64,000 bases of DNA from Massilia endophytica (GTDB lineage: Bacteria > Pseudomonadota > Gammaproteobacteria > Burkholderiales > Burkholderiaceae_D). Each line of letters begins with the position of its first letter. Position 1 is the stretch's first letter. The translations under genes were made by a program, and so were the position numbers. Below are positions 1 to 8,435 of this stretch, one piece after another. The stretch lies in NCBI RefSeq assembly GCF_021165955.1, contig NZ_CP088952.1, forward strand, positions 2,728,001 through 2,792,000. Direction: 5' to 3'. Under the pieces are notes generated by a model that saw only the letters and a program-made list of their open reading frames with translations, had not been told where the DNA came from and did not search any database.

Positions 1-1
1 C

Positions 2-349
2 CGCCTGCGCAAGCGCGCCAGAAAATGGGAGGAGGCGGATGCGCAGGCCCGGCACCGAGTCCGCATGGCCGCCAAGAAAGCGCGCTACGCGATCGAATTC
101 TTCGCCGACCTGCTGCCGGAACGACAGGTAAAGGCAAGCAGCCGCCTGCTGGCCGATCTTCAGGAAAGCCTGGGGCGCCTGAACGACGCAGCTGTGGCGG
201 ACGGTCTGCTCGTCGATCTTTGCGCCCGGGACGCCACAGCGGGTGAGGCGGCCAGCTTCGTCCGCGGGTATTTGTGCGCAGAGGCTGGCAGGGCCGACCG
301 CGGGCTCGGCAAGCTTGTGAAAAAGGCCGCCTCCCTGCGCATCGGCTAG
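2..349 (+). CDS. CHAD domain protein, C-terminal part (5' end outside window)
   Basis: The reading frame is open from base 2, so the gene begins before the window and only about 115 C-terminal residues are seen. The stretch H-R-V-R-M-A-A-K-K-A-R-Y-A-I-E-F-F matches the conserved core of CHAD domains (conserved histidine alpha-helical domain), which bind polyphosphate or other anions and often follow a CYTH triphosphatase domain. The ATG at 65 lies inside this core and is not the real start. Whether a CYTH domain precedes it cannot be seen. The stop meets, tail to tail, a degraded minus-strand ORF. Confidence 0.8.
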   Translation, partial: RLRKRARKWEEADAQARHRVRMAAKKARYAIEFFADLLPERQVKASSRLLADLQESLGRLNDAAVADGLLVDLCARDATAGEAASFVRGYLCAEAGRADRGLGKLVKKAASLRIG

Positions 350-551
350 CGCGCCGGCGTGTCCTCAGCCCGCAACGCACCACCGGCCAGAACCCGCGCG
401 ATCACCTCCTGGCGCAAGCCCTGCCCTTTCAAATGCTCTACGGCCGCCACGGCGCCCACTTCGCGCCGGATGACCAACGCATGCCGCACTGCGGCCGATT
501 GCTTCAGCGCGTTTCCAGCACGCCGTCGCCGTTATTGCTCCCTGAGTCCAT
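346..551 (-). pseudogene. Small ORF apparently broken by a one-base frameshift
   Basis: On the minus strand an ATG at 551, preceded by an AGAGGG ribosome-binding site, opens a frame that stops at 504 after 15 codons (ending V-L-E-T-R). A second frame then runs on to a stop at 346 with well-formed protein-like sequence (L-K-Q-S-A-A-V-R-H-A-L-V, later V-E-H-L-K-G-Q-G-L-R). Joining the frames near 510 by one extra base gives a continuous protein of about 68 residues. I do not recognise the family. It may be a recently broken gene, a sequencing error or a chance ORF. Confidence 0.45.
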
Positions 552-726
552 AACATCCCTCTCACTGCTGTGCTGCAATAAGTACAATTTCCGCAAGTTG
601 TTGAGCTGCGGAAAACTCTGCCATCATAGGCCGCGATTGCGACAAGAATTTGATATGGATTTCCTGCGGCCGCAAATCATTCCGGCGATACTGTCAGTCC
701 GCACTTGACTCCGGTAAAATTCGGGG

Positions 727-1365
727 ATGAATGAGATTTCTTTCCGCCCGTTTGTGATTGGCGTCGCTGGGGGCAGCGGCAGCGGCAAGTCTACGGTTTC
801 CCAGCAAGTGCTGTCCTCCTTTGGCGCCGATATGGTGTCGGTGGTCATGCAGGACGACTACTACTGCGATCAAACCCACCTCACCCCCGAGGTTCGCCGC
901 CAGCAGAACTACGACCACCCCCAGGCTTTCGACTGGCCGCTCCTTATCCAGCATGTGCAGGCCCTGCGCAACGGCGAAACGATCCAGATGCCGGAGTACG
1001 ATTTCACCATCGACAACCGCTCCGACAGGACCATTCCCGTCAAACCAGCCCCGGTTATCGTGATCGAAGGCCTGTTCGCGCTGTATAACGCGGATTTGCG
1101 CGACATGATGTCGCTGCGGATCTTCGTCGACACAGCCTCCGACGTTCGCTTCATCCGCCGCATGCAAAGGGACATCGCCGAACGCGGCCGTTCGCTCGAA
1201 AGCGTTGTCGCCCAGTATATGGAAACGGTGCGCCCCATGCACAAGCAGTTCATCGAGCCCACCAAACGCCACGCCGACGTGATCTTGCCTCACGGCGCCA
1301 ATGGGCCTGCAGTCGACATCATCACGACAAAAGTAGCGAGTGTTGTTGGCCAGTTGAAGCTGTAG
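727..1365 (+). CDS. udk: Uridine kinase
   Basis: A 212-residue P-loop kinase of the uridine kinase/phosphoribulokinase fold. The Walker A motif G-G-S-G-S-G-K-S-T is at residues 15-23 and is followed by the D-D-Y-Y stretch typical of uridine kinases, then Y-D-H-P and a V-I-E-G-L-F-A-L motif near residue 115. It phosphorylates uridine and cytidine to UMP and CMP in cytosolic pyrimidine salvage. The length matches the family. It stands alone between a degraded ORF and a convergent LysE-type exporter gene. Confidence 0.88.
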   Translation: MNEISFRPFVIGVAGGSGSGKSTVSQQVLSSFGADMVSVVMQDDYYCDQTHLTPEVRRQQNYDHPQAFDWPLLIQHVQALRNGETIQMPEYDFTIDNRSDRTIPVKPAPVIVIEGLFALYNADLRDMMSLRIFVDTASDVRFIRRMQRDIAERGRSLESVVAQYMETVRPMHKQFIEPTKRHADVILPHGANGPAVDIITTKVASVVGQLKL

Positions 1366-1434
1366 TGAGCGCGGCCGCCTGCGCGCCGATACGGGAGCTC
1401 AGCGTCCGGTGAGAATGAAGCCATCCATGTGCTT

Positions 1435-2052
1435 TCATGCAGGTGACACGCAGGTCATCAATCCGGCTGAGCCGAGCAGAGCGAGACCGCACAGCCTGTT
1501 CGCCCAGACGTTGGCCGCTGGCGGCAGTCGCAGTGTCCCAGTGCGACTGCCGAGCAAGGCATAGCCCCCGTAACTTAGGCAGTCGGCAACAAGGCAGGTT
1601 GCACCGAACAGTACAAACTGCGGCGCCAAGGGCTGCGACTGCACGACAAACTGCGGCAATAGCGCCGTGAAGTACAACAGGGCTTTAGGATTGGACAACT
1701 CAATCAGGAGCGCCTGCAGGAGTTTCGGCATACCGCCCCTGCCGCGCGCAATAGGGCTCATCATAACGAAGCGCCGGCGTGAAAGCAGCGAGCTGAGGCC
1801 GAGATAGCCCAGATATACTACACCTGTCCACTTGATGGCCGAGAACAAAGCAGGAGTAGAGACCAGCGCCGCGGCGACCCCCATGGCGGACAGGATGAAG
1901 TAGCCGGCGTTCGCAAGGGCGATGCCTGCAATGGACCAGCTTGCAGCCCGCCACCCCGCAACAGCGCCGTGGGAGGCTACGATTAGCGCCGCCGGGCCCG
2001 GAGCCAAGCACACCAGGAAGGTTGTGGTAGTGAAAAGCAAATAAGAGTTCAT
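1435..2052 (-). CDS. LysE/RhtB family amino-acid exporter
   Basis: A 205-residue inner-membrane protein with about six hydrophobic segments and the family's N-terminal signature C-L-A-P-G-P-A-A near residue 15. The centre carries the L-S-N-P-K-A-L-L-Y-F motif found in most LysE/RhtB exporters. Members export amino acids or homoserine lactones; the substrate cannot be told here. No strong Shine-Dalgarno precedes the ATG at 2052. The gene is convergent with udk and has no obvious regulator beside it. Confidence 0.85.
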   Translation of the reverse strand: MNSYLLFTTTTFLVCLAPGPAALIVASHGAVAGWRAASWSIAGIALANAGYFILSAMGVAAALVSTPALFSAIKWTGVVYLGYLGLSSLLSRRRFVMMSPIARGRGGMPKLLQALLIELSNPKALLYFTALLPQFVVQSQPLAPQFVLFGATCLVADCLSYGGYALLGSRTGTLRLPPAANVWANRLCGLALLGSAGLMTCVSPA

Positions 2053-2169
2053 GGGGATACGAGTGCAGGTAGTTACTGGGCTTGCGTTTGTTCCCCACCC
2101 TTAGCGTACGACGTTACCATTGGCATATGGCAGGCGACGTGCGCGACAGTCCCGGCGATGTTGCGGGGC

Positions 2170-2625
2170 TTACTTATAGATGCCGCAGGCCACGATCAAC
2201 GGCCCGGCCAGCTGGACATAGGTGGCCTTCTTTTCCAGCCCTTTCGTGACCGGGTTGACCCAGATGTAGTCCACCCAGCCACTGCCCTTGGTCTTTGCCA
2301 CCTTGAGAAAGTCCTGGATGAAATACTTTCCCTCTGCATCCTTAATCTCCGAAACGTCTTTCCCGATCAGCTTGGGATTCGCGCCGTGGGACAGGATTTT
2401 CCCCTTCAGATCCATAACGAGGACGTACAGGTCCCGGTCGGAAAATTGCGGGGACTGCTTGTTGATGTCTTCAAAGACCTTGTCCATACCGCGCTTGTTT
2501 ATGTCCGCGATGGCGCTCTTCACCAGTGCAACCGCCTCATCCGCCGTACCTTTATCGCCAGCGCAGGCCACCGAGGCAACGCACAGCGCGCCGATCCCCA
2601 CCACCGTTTTCCACCATGCTTTCAT
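2170..2625 (-). CDS. Periplasmic single-Cache domain protein
   Basis: The start is placed at 2625 (M-K-A-W-W-K-T-V), with GGAGG six bases upstream; this gives 151 residues. An N-terminal signal peptide ends near V-A-C-A, so the protein is exported. The rest resembles a free-standing single Cache domain (Cache_2 type), with D-L-K-G-K-I-L-S-H-G in the middle and G-W-V-D-Y-I-W-V-N-P towards the end. Such domains bind small molecules; without a signalling domain this may be a binding or accessory protein. It is monocistronic as far as can be seen. Confidence 0.75.
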   Translation of the reverse strand: MKAWWKTVVGIGALCVASVACAGDKGTADEAVALVKSAIADINKRGMDKVFEDINKQSPQFSDRDLYVLVMDLKGKILSHGANPKLIGKDVSEIKDAEGKYFIQDFLKVAKTKGSGWVDYIWVNPVTKGLEKKATYVQLAGPLIVACGIYK

Positions 2626-2935
2626 GAATCCTCCGTCCAGGTTGCTTTGCCCAATCACTTCTTGCGTGCTACTCCAATCCGCGACACCCTACCTCGCTAC
2701 CGCTTACCGATGGCTTACGGATGTCTGCTGGTAGCAAAACCGGCGGGGCGAGCCCCACATACCGCCGCACGGGTACAGCCTGGCGCGACTCCCTGGCCCT
2801 ACTCCTCCAGACCGAGCACACTAACCGATCCATTACCAATGGCGTCTCAGTGTGCCTTGCGTATGCCATCGGTATCCTGCGCGGCGCTACGGTGCTCGTT
2901 CCGCCTTTGGCACCTAAGAAAGTAGCGAACTGAAC
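2626..2935. other. Gene-free stretch between Cache protein and acetyltransferase
   Basis: About 310 bases separating the divergent starts of the Cache protein and the acetyltransferase. It should hold both promoters. Only weak, discontinuous ORFs are seen and no clear repeat or RNA gene. Confidence 0.5.
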
Positions 2936-3604
2936 ATGAATCCATCATTGCACTGGCCTGATCTGGATGACAGGACGATCGATCCTGATTTCACCCTGCA
3001 CCATCTGCGCGCGCAGGATGTCGCACGCGTGAGCAGCTGCCTGAAGGCCTGGTATCCCGACATCGGCACAGGCGCCGCGCAAGGCTTCCTCGATCCCCAC
3101 TTCTACGCCGAGAACGCCGCCCTGGCTGGCAGCGGCAAAGGGAAGATCCTGGCCTTGCTGGTCCTGACCGCTGGCCGCCCCGCAGCGTTTTACGCCTACG
3201 AACAGGATCCCGACGCCCTGAGCCTGTATTGCCGCCTCGTCGTTATCGCCCCGGAATTCCGGCGAGGGGGTCTGGGCGGACATTATTTGCGGCTGGCAGA
3301 ATACCTCGGGCGCAGAATGGGACTCGGCTTTTTGTATGGCCTGGTCAGCATGAAGCAGCGCGCCAACATGGAGGGGGCCGAGAAGAGCGGATGGCGGCTG
3401 GTGGGCATCATGCCTGGCGCGGACCGGGAGCAGGTGGCGCCCGGCGTCGTCAAGCGGGTCTATGAAGCGATCTATGCCAAACAGCTGGCGCCGGCAGAGG
3501 ACTTTATGATTCCGGAACCAGAGGTGCTGTCGCAGCAAGGCCGGGCGCTGGCCGAGGTGCTGTTCCCAGAATTGCTGGCTCCAGTGCCGGAACGCAGGCG
3601 CTGA
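2936..3604 (+). CDS. GNAT family N-acetyltransferase
   Basis: A 222-residue protein. The acetyl-CoA binding core is visible around residues 99-120: C-R-L-V-V-I-A-P-E-F-R-R followed by G-G-L-G-G-H-Y-L, a variant of the GNAT motif A (R/Q-x-x-G-x-G/A). It transfers an acetyl group from acetyl-CoA to an unidentified amine. The N-terminal 60 residues are not recognised. Neighbours give no clue to the substrate. Confidence 0.75.
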   Translation: MNPSLHWPDLDDRTIDPDFTLHHLRAQDVARVSSCLKAWYPDIGTGAAQGFLDPHFYAENAALAGSGKGKILALLVLTAGRPAAFYAYEQDPDALSLYCRLVVIAPEFRRGGLGGHYLRLAEYLGRRMGLGFLYGLVSMKQRANMEGAEKSGWRLVGIMPGADREQVAPGVVKRVYEAIYAKQLAPAEDFMIPEPEVLSQQGRALAEVLFPELLAPVPERRR

Positions 3605-3679
3605 GCCAGACGAGTTGGCGGCTTTGGCACTCTGCCCAAGCCGCGCCCGGCGCTTGCCTAGGACAAGGCCGCTAGTTGA

Positions 3680-3949
3680 TCAGCCGAGAAGCTGCAGCTC
3701 AACCGGACTGCCCACAATTTCCACCATCATCGGTGCAATAAGGTGGGCTGGTGTGAGGTCGATGTAGAGCGCGGTCACGCCCGGGCCAGTGCCCGGACCA
3801 CCGTCGTCAATTACACCGGGACCGGTACCTGGACCACCGGTGGTGCCGGGGCCAGTGCCCGGGCCGCCGCCGTCAAGTATGCCTGGTCCGGTACCTGGAA
3901 CACCCGACACAACCACAGTGTCGTTATCAAACAGTATATCGAGCTTCAT
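3680..3949 (-). CDS. Small protein with four P-G-T-G-P-G repeats
   Basis: The start is taken at 3949 (M-K-L-D-I-L-F), which has GGGAG at a suitable distance, giving 89 residues. Residues about 17-60 contain four copies of P-G-T-G-P-G separated by short I-L-D-G-G, T-T-G or V-I-D-D-G linkers. The ends are unrelated to the repeat: an acidic hydrophobic head (D-I-L-F-D-N-D-T-V) and a hydrophobic tail (I-A-P-M-M-V-E-I-V-G). No signal peptide is seen. The repeats are also visible in the DNA. I do not recognise a function; a flexible linker or structural protein is possible. Confidence 0.5.
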   Translation of the reverse strand: MKLDILFDNDTVVVSGVPGTGPGILDGGGPGTGPGTTGGPGTGPGVIDDGGPGTGPGVTALYIDLTPAHLIAPMMVEIVGSPVELQLLG

Positions 3950-4099
3950 TACTACTCCCATTTACGTAAATGGCCCAGCCAGGATAGCCGGGCCGTCCTG
4001 GCGAAAAGTTAATTCGCCGCCCTGCGGCGGCCAGAGCATCTTACGGACGCTGACCCTACACTTCGCATACGGATATAGTTCTTCGTGGCAATAGTTTGC

Positions 4100-4486
4100 T
4101 CAGGGGCTGGGCCAGAAATAGCAGGAAAGAATGAACAAGGCCAACCAGAAGGCAGCCTCGATCGTTTCCTGACGCGGCTGGACACTTCGCCAGCCGCCGT
4201 ACAAATGCACCAGCACCATCGAGCCGAAGCAGGCGGACGAAAGGGCGAAAAAGAAGGCATGAAGGACCGGCTTGAACGCGGCGTAAAGCCCAGCTAGCCC
4301 AAGCAATGTGCTGACACAACCCAGGCAGCGGCCGTAGTAGACGGACAGGTCGGTTTGCGGACCAACTCGCCAGCCGACACAACGCGCCCATGCCAAAGGA
4401 AACAGGATCATGGGCAGAAACGCCAATACGGCGCCAGCGCCCACAAAGACAAGGAAACGGCCTGCTGTGCCGAGCTCGGAGAGCAT
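4100..4486 (-). CDS. Small integral membrane protein, unknown function
   Basis: 128 residues with about four hydrophobic segments: F-L-V-F-V-G-A-G-A-V-L-A-F near residue 11, a second around C-L-G-C-V-S-T-L-L-G-L, a third after H-A-F-F-F-A-L, and a C-terminal W-L-A-L-F-I-L-S-C-Y-F. It has no family signature I recognise. It is flanked by gene-poor DNA on both sides, so no operon context is available. Confidence 0.5.
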   Translation of the reverse strand: MLSELGTAGRFLVFVGAGAVLAFLPMILFPLAWARCVGWRVGPQTDLSVYYGRCLGCVSTLLGLAGLYAAFKPVLHAFFFALSSACFGSMVLVHLYGGWRSVQPRQETIEAAFWLALFILSCYFWPSP

Positions 4487-4742
4487 GTTTACGCCTTTCA
4501 GTTAGCAAGCGGCACGGCGACGGCGAGGCAATCGCGGCACCGAAGAAGACGGCCGAGATCATAGTCAGCGACCAAGTACGGATCGCTTACGTTTAAGCAC
4601 GCGCGCGAACAATCCAGCCGACACCCGACCTCCCCCATTTCGAGGATGCGTAAGCCAACTGTAGGAGCGGGTATGTGCTAATCGCTGATACCTCCCCCCG
4701 GGGCGGTTTCTTACTTCCGATACATCTTGAAGGAGAGTTGAA

Positions 4743-4976
4743 ATGCCTATCGTGCACATCTACACGACCGAAGGCTGGGTATCCCCCGCGCGAAAGAGAA
4801 TGATGATCGAAAAAGTCACGAACGCAGTGGTGGAAGCGGAGGGCTTGCCGCAGGTACGCGACATGACCTATGTTGTCATCCATGACGTGCCGGATGGCGG
4901 ATGGGGGTTCCAGGGCCGAGTGTATCTCAAGAAAGATTTTGCGTCGCACATTCCGCCGGATCCAACCGAATCCTGA
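4743..4976 (+). CDS. 4-oxalocrotonate tautomerase family protein
   Basis: 77 residues beginning M-P-I-V-H-I-Y-T-T-E-G. After removal of Met the N-terminal proline would be the catalytic base, the hallmark of this family. The central R-M-M-I-E-K-V-T-N-A-V-V helix and the I-H-D-V-P-D-G-G-W-G-F segment match the family, and the length is normal for a subunit of a hexameric tautomerase. AAGGAGAG lies just upstream of the ATG. The substrate is unknown; family members tautomerise 2-hydroxymuconate-type acids or have promiscuous activities. Confidence 0.8.
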   Translation: MPIVHIYTTEGWVSPARKRMMIEKVTNAVVEAEGLPQVRDMTYVVIHDVPDGGWGFQGRVYLKKDFASHIPPDPTES

Positions 4977-5358
4977 GCCAGGCGCGTACCATTACCACCT
5001 GCCGCGGTGGCAGGAAAGGCGATTGAGACCGCTGCGATATTGGAGGCAAGGATCGGAATTGAACCGGCGTACACGGCTTTGCAGGCCGAATCGCACTTTC
5101 GAAATCAAATCCTGAGAAAGCCGTTCGGTGACGGTCGCCATGGTTCGGTTCAACTTACTTCCTCTCGCATTCTAGAGAGGACCTTGCCGATTCCCGGGGA
5201 GCTGCCTTCGTTGCATCTCCTTCATCCCGTCGTGATCAGCCACAGGGCGTGAGGCATTCTGGGGATGCGACGTCCAAAAAACAATAACGCGAAAGGTAAT
5301 CGTTTCTTGACCTTTCAGGTCATGGCTTCCAACTTGCGTTTGCAGGTAGTATCCTTGC
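4977..5358. other. Gene-free stretch containing a tRNA-Cys remnant
   Basis: About 380 bases without a convincing gene. The left third contains a fragment of tRNA-Cys (5041-5088). The right part would hold the promoter of the regulator starting at 5359. ORFs here are short and unsupported. Confidence 0.6.
5041..5088 (-). repeat. tRNA-Cys 3'-end fragment (possible attachment-site copy)
   Basis: These bases align without gaps to the 3' part of the intact tRNA-Cys gene starting at 11145, from the encoded CCA through the T arm and variable region to the GCA anticodon. I count four mismatches. Similarity stops just 5' of the anticodon stem, and no D arm or 5' acceptor strand is present, so it cannot be a working tRNA. 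Its orientation is that of the intact gene. A duplicated tRNA 3' end on the distal side of foreign DNA is the usual mark of site-specific integration. Confidence 0.75.
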
Positions 5359-6237
5359 ATGCCAGCTCTCTTGAATACGCCTGCAGCAGTCGGACATCTG
5401 TTGCGTGAGTGGCGCGCCGCGCGCCGTTACAGTCAACTCGATCTCGCCCTGGAGTCGGACACTTCCGCACGCCACCTCAGTTGCATCGAGACCGGAAAAG
5501 CCCAGGCAAGCCGCAATCTGCTGATGCGGCTGGCCGATGTGCTCGACATGCCGCTCCGGGAACGCAATGCACTGCTGCGCGCCGGGGGCTACGCGCCGAA
5601 ATTTCCTGAAACCAGTCTCGATAGCCCGAGGATGGAGCAGATCAACCGGGCCATCCAGTTCATCCTCGACCAGCAGGAGCCTTACCCGGCCTTCCTCATG
5701 AACCGGCACTGGGACGTGCTCGCCGCCACGCGGGGAGCCTTCAACATCTGCAATTTCCTGCGCGACGGACGCCCCGAGAAGCACACCAATATGCTGCTGT
5801 CGGCCTTTGATCCGGACGACGTCCGCGGGGCAATCGTCAACTGGGATGATGTCGCCAGCACGTTGATCGGACATCTGCATGCATTGGTGTCGAACTCCCC
5901 GACCGATACCAGGGCGCGCGCCCTGTTGGATGAGATACTGGCATTCCCCGATATCCCCGACCGCTGGCGCTGCCGCGACCTCGATACTCCCCCCGCCCCG
6001 CTGCTGAACACGGTATTCCGGCACCGGGGCGTCACACTGCAGTTCTTCTCAACCATTACGACCTTCGGCACGCCGCGCGATATCACTGCCGAAGAATTGC
6101 ATATCGAATCCTGCTTTCCGATGGACGAGGACACGGCGCGCTTCTGCCGCGAACTGGCGCAGGGCGAGCCAGATGCCATCGCAGCGGGGCAGCGGCCCGG
6201 GCCGGCACTATGCCTGGCCAGCGGGAGCCAGCCATGA
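5359..6237 (+). CDS. XRE-family transcriptional regulator with MmyB-like ligand domain
   Basis: 292 residues. The N-terminal 75 form a helix-turn-helix of the XRE type (R-R-Y-S-Q-L-D-L-A-L, then R-H-L-S-C-I-E-T-G-K). The remainder has the MmyB-like ligand-binding features P-A-F-L-M-N-R-H-W-D-V-L-A-A, then N-I-C-N-F-L-R-D and a late F-S-T-I-T-T-F-G-T-P-R-D-I. Such proteins act as cytosolic regulators of adjacent oxidoreductase genes. Its stop overlaps the start of the oxidoreductase gene by four bases (ATGA), so the two are probably translated together. Confidence 0.85.
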   Translation: MPALLNTPAAVGHLLREWRAARRYSQLDLALESDTSARHLSCIETGKAQASRNLLMRLADVLDMPLRERNALLRAGGYAPKFPETSLDSPRMEQINRAIQFILDQQEPYPAFLMNRHWDVLAATRGAFNICNFLRDGRPEKHTNMLLSAFDPDDVRGAIVNWDDVASTLIGHLHALVSNSPTDTRARALLDEILAFPDIPDRWRCRDLDTPPAPLLNTVFRHRGVTLQFFSTITTFGTPRDITAEELHIESCFPMDEDTARFCRELAQGEPDAIAAGQRPGPALCLASGSQP

Positions 6238-8432
6238 TCGAATGGAACGTGCGGAGCAGCGGTGCGCGTGACGGCCTGTCGCGCAGGTCCTTCTTCAAGG
6301 CCAGCGCTGTGCTGGGCGGCGGACTGGTGCTGGGCTGGTTTGGGCCCGGTTCGCCACGGACAGCGCAAGCCGCCGAAGCCAATGCCATCTACACACCCAA
6401 TGCGTTTATCCACATTGCACCGGACAACACCGTCACGGTGGCGGTCAACCGGGCGGAACTGGGACAGGGCATTGCCACGGGCCTGCCTATGGTCATTGCC
6501 GAAGAACTGGACGCGGACTGGTCCCTGGTACGCTCCGAACTCGCTCCCGCAGCCGACGTGTACAAGGATCCGGTACGCGGACACCAGATGACAGGCGGCT
6601 CCGGCTCGATCAAGCGCTCCTTCGCCCAGTACCGGGAAATCGGCGCCCGCGCCCGCGCGATGCTGCTGGCGGCCGCCGCGCAACGATGGAACGTCAAGCC
6701 CGGACAATGCCGCACGGCGCGCAGCATGGTGTTCGGGCCGGCGGGCCAGAAAGCCAGCTACGGCTCACTTGCCGAGGCTGCCATGCGCCTGCCGGTACCC
6801 GAGCAGGTCGCGCTCAAAGACCCTTCAGAGTTCAAGCTGATCGGCCAGCCCACGCGCCGCCTCGACGCCCGCGCCAAGTCCAGTGGGCGCCAGGTGTACG
6901 GAATGGATTTCAAGCCAGCCGGCAGCAAGGTGGCCGTGGTCGCACGTCCGCCCGTCTTTGGCGGCAAGGTGGCGCGCTTCGATGCGGCGAAGGCCCTGGC
7001 TGTCAAAGGCGTGCGCGCCGTGCTGCCAGTCCCGACTGACCGCGGCGGAAACGGACTGGCTGTGATCGCCGACGGCTACTGGCCCGCCAAGCAGGGCCGC
7101 GATGCCCTGGATGTCCAGTGGGACACGGCGGGCGTCGAAAAGGTCGACACGGCGCAGTTGTTCGCACGCCTGGCCGCCGTATCCGGGCAACCGGGCGGGG
7201 CCGCCATGAGTGCCGACATCCGGCCGCTCGCCCAGGCATCGAAACGCATCTCCGCGGTCTATACCTTCCCCTATCTTGCGCACGCGCCGATGGAGCCGCT
7301 CAACTGTGTGGTGGACCTCGGGCCCGACCACTGCGAAATCTGGGCGGGAAGCCAGTACCAGACCATCGACCAGAACCATGCGGCGCAGGTCCTGGGACTC
7401 GATCCTGCGCGGGTGACATTCCACACCATGATGGCAGGCGGTGGTTTCGGGCGCCGCGCGGTGCCCTCATCGGACTACATTGTCGAGGCCGTCCAGGTGG
7501 CGAAGGCCTGGCGCGCTTCCGGACAGTCAGGACCGCTGAAAGTCATCTGGAGCCGCGAAGACGACCTGCATGGCGGCTACTACCGGCCGGCCCACCTGCA
7601 CCGGGCCGAGATCGGGCTCAATGCCGATGGACGCATCGTCGCCTGGGACCACGTCATCGCCGGCCAGTCCATCCTGATGGGGACGCAGTATGAAAAGTTC
7701 GTGCAGGGCGGAGTCGATGGCACTATGGTCGAAGGCATGGGGCGGCCGTACGAGCTGCCGATCAACCTGACAACCCACATCGTGCAGGCCAATGTGCCGG
7801 TGCTGTGGTGGCGCTCGGTCGGCTCGACGCACACCGCCTTTGTCATGGAGACGCTGATCGACGAAGCGGCGCAGCTGGCCGGCATCGATCCTGTTGCGTA
7901 CCGCAGGCAGCTTATCCCACCGGACAAGCTCCGCCATCACGCAGCGCTCGACCTCGCCGTCGCCAAGTCCGGCTACGGAAAAAGGACGCTGCCGAATGGG
8001 CATGCCTGGGGCGTGGCCATGCACGAAGCGTTCGATTCCATCGTGGTATACGTGGTGGAAGCCTCCGTGCAGGACGGCGTGCCGCGTTTGCATCGCGCCA
8101 CGGCAGCGGTCCATTGCAACCTGGCGGTCAATCCCATGTCGATCGAGGCCCAGGTGCAAGGTTCCGTCCTGATGGCAGTCGGCACGACCTTGCCGGGTGC
8201 AGCCATCACCCTCAGGAACGGCATCGTCGAGCAGGACAATTTCCATGCCTATACCGTGGCGCGCATGCCCGACATGCCCCATGTGGAGGTGCATATCGTC
8301 CCTTCCGCCGATGCGCCGACAGGGATGGGTGAACCCGGCTTTCCGCCGCTGGCGCCTGCCTATGCCAACGCCATCGCGCGCCTGACCGGCAAACGGCTGC
8401 GCTCGCTGCCATTCTATCTGAAGGAGGCTTGA
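6234..8432 (+). CDS. Molybdopterin-dependent aldehyde/isoquinoline oxidoreductase, large subunit (IorB-like)
   Basis: 732 residues from the ATG at 6234, chosen because it overlaps the upstream stop as ATGA; a start at 6210 is the alternative. A Tat signal (S-R-R-S-F-F-K, then a hydrophobic run) implies export as a folded cofactor-loaded enzyme. Molybdopterin-binding features are A-G-G-G-F-G-R-R and, near the C terminus, M-G-E-P-G-F-P-P-L-A-P, with the glutamate expected to act as the base. It belongs with isoquinoline 1-oxidoreductase beta-type subunits. Its 2Fe-2S partner is not adjacent but lies 2.2 kb downstream at 10603. Confidence 0.85.
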   Translation: MIEWNVRSSGARDGLSRRSFFKASAVLGGGLVLGWFGPGSPRTAQAAEANAIYTPNAFIHIAPDNTVTVAVNRAELGQGIATGLPMVIAEELDADWSLVRSELAPAADVYKDPVRGHQMTGGSGSIKRSFAQYREIGARARAMLLAAAAQRWNVKPGQCRTARSMVFGPAGQKASYGSLAEAAMRLPVPEQVALKDPSEFKLIGQPTRRLDARAKSSGRQVYGMDFKPAGSKVAVVARPPVFGGKVARFDAAKALAVKGVRAVLPVPTDRGGNGLAVIADGYWPAKQGRDALDVQWDTAGVEKVDTAQLFARLAAVSGQPGGAAMSADIRPLAQASKRISAVYTFPYLAHAPMEPLNCVVDLGPDHCEIWAGSQYQTIDQNHAAQVLGLDPARVTFHTMMAGGGFGRRAVPSSDYIVEAVQVAKAWRASGQSGPLKVIWSREDDLHGGYYRPAHLHRAEIGLNADGRIVAWDHVIAGQSILMGTQYEKFVQGGVDGTMVEGMGRPYELPINLTTHIVQANVPVLWWRSVGSTHTAFVMETLIDEAAQLAGIDPVAYRRQLIPPDKLRHHAALDLAVAKSGYGKRTLPNGHAWGVAMHEAFDSIVVYVVEASVQDGVPRLHRATAAVHCNLAVNPMSIEAQVQGSVLMAVGTTLPGAAITLRNGIVEQDNFHAYTVARMPDMPHVEVHIVPSADAPTGMGEPGFPPLAPAYANAIARLTGKRLRSLPFYLKEA

Positions 8433-8435
8433 ACC

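Noticed and set aside
4977..5040. Functional tRNA gene overlapping the tRNA-Cys fragment
   Set aside because: No 5' acceptor strand or D arm pairs with the fragment.
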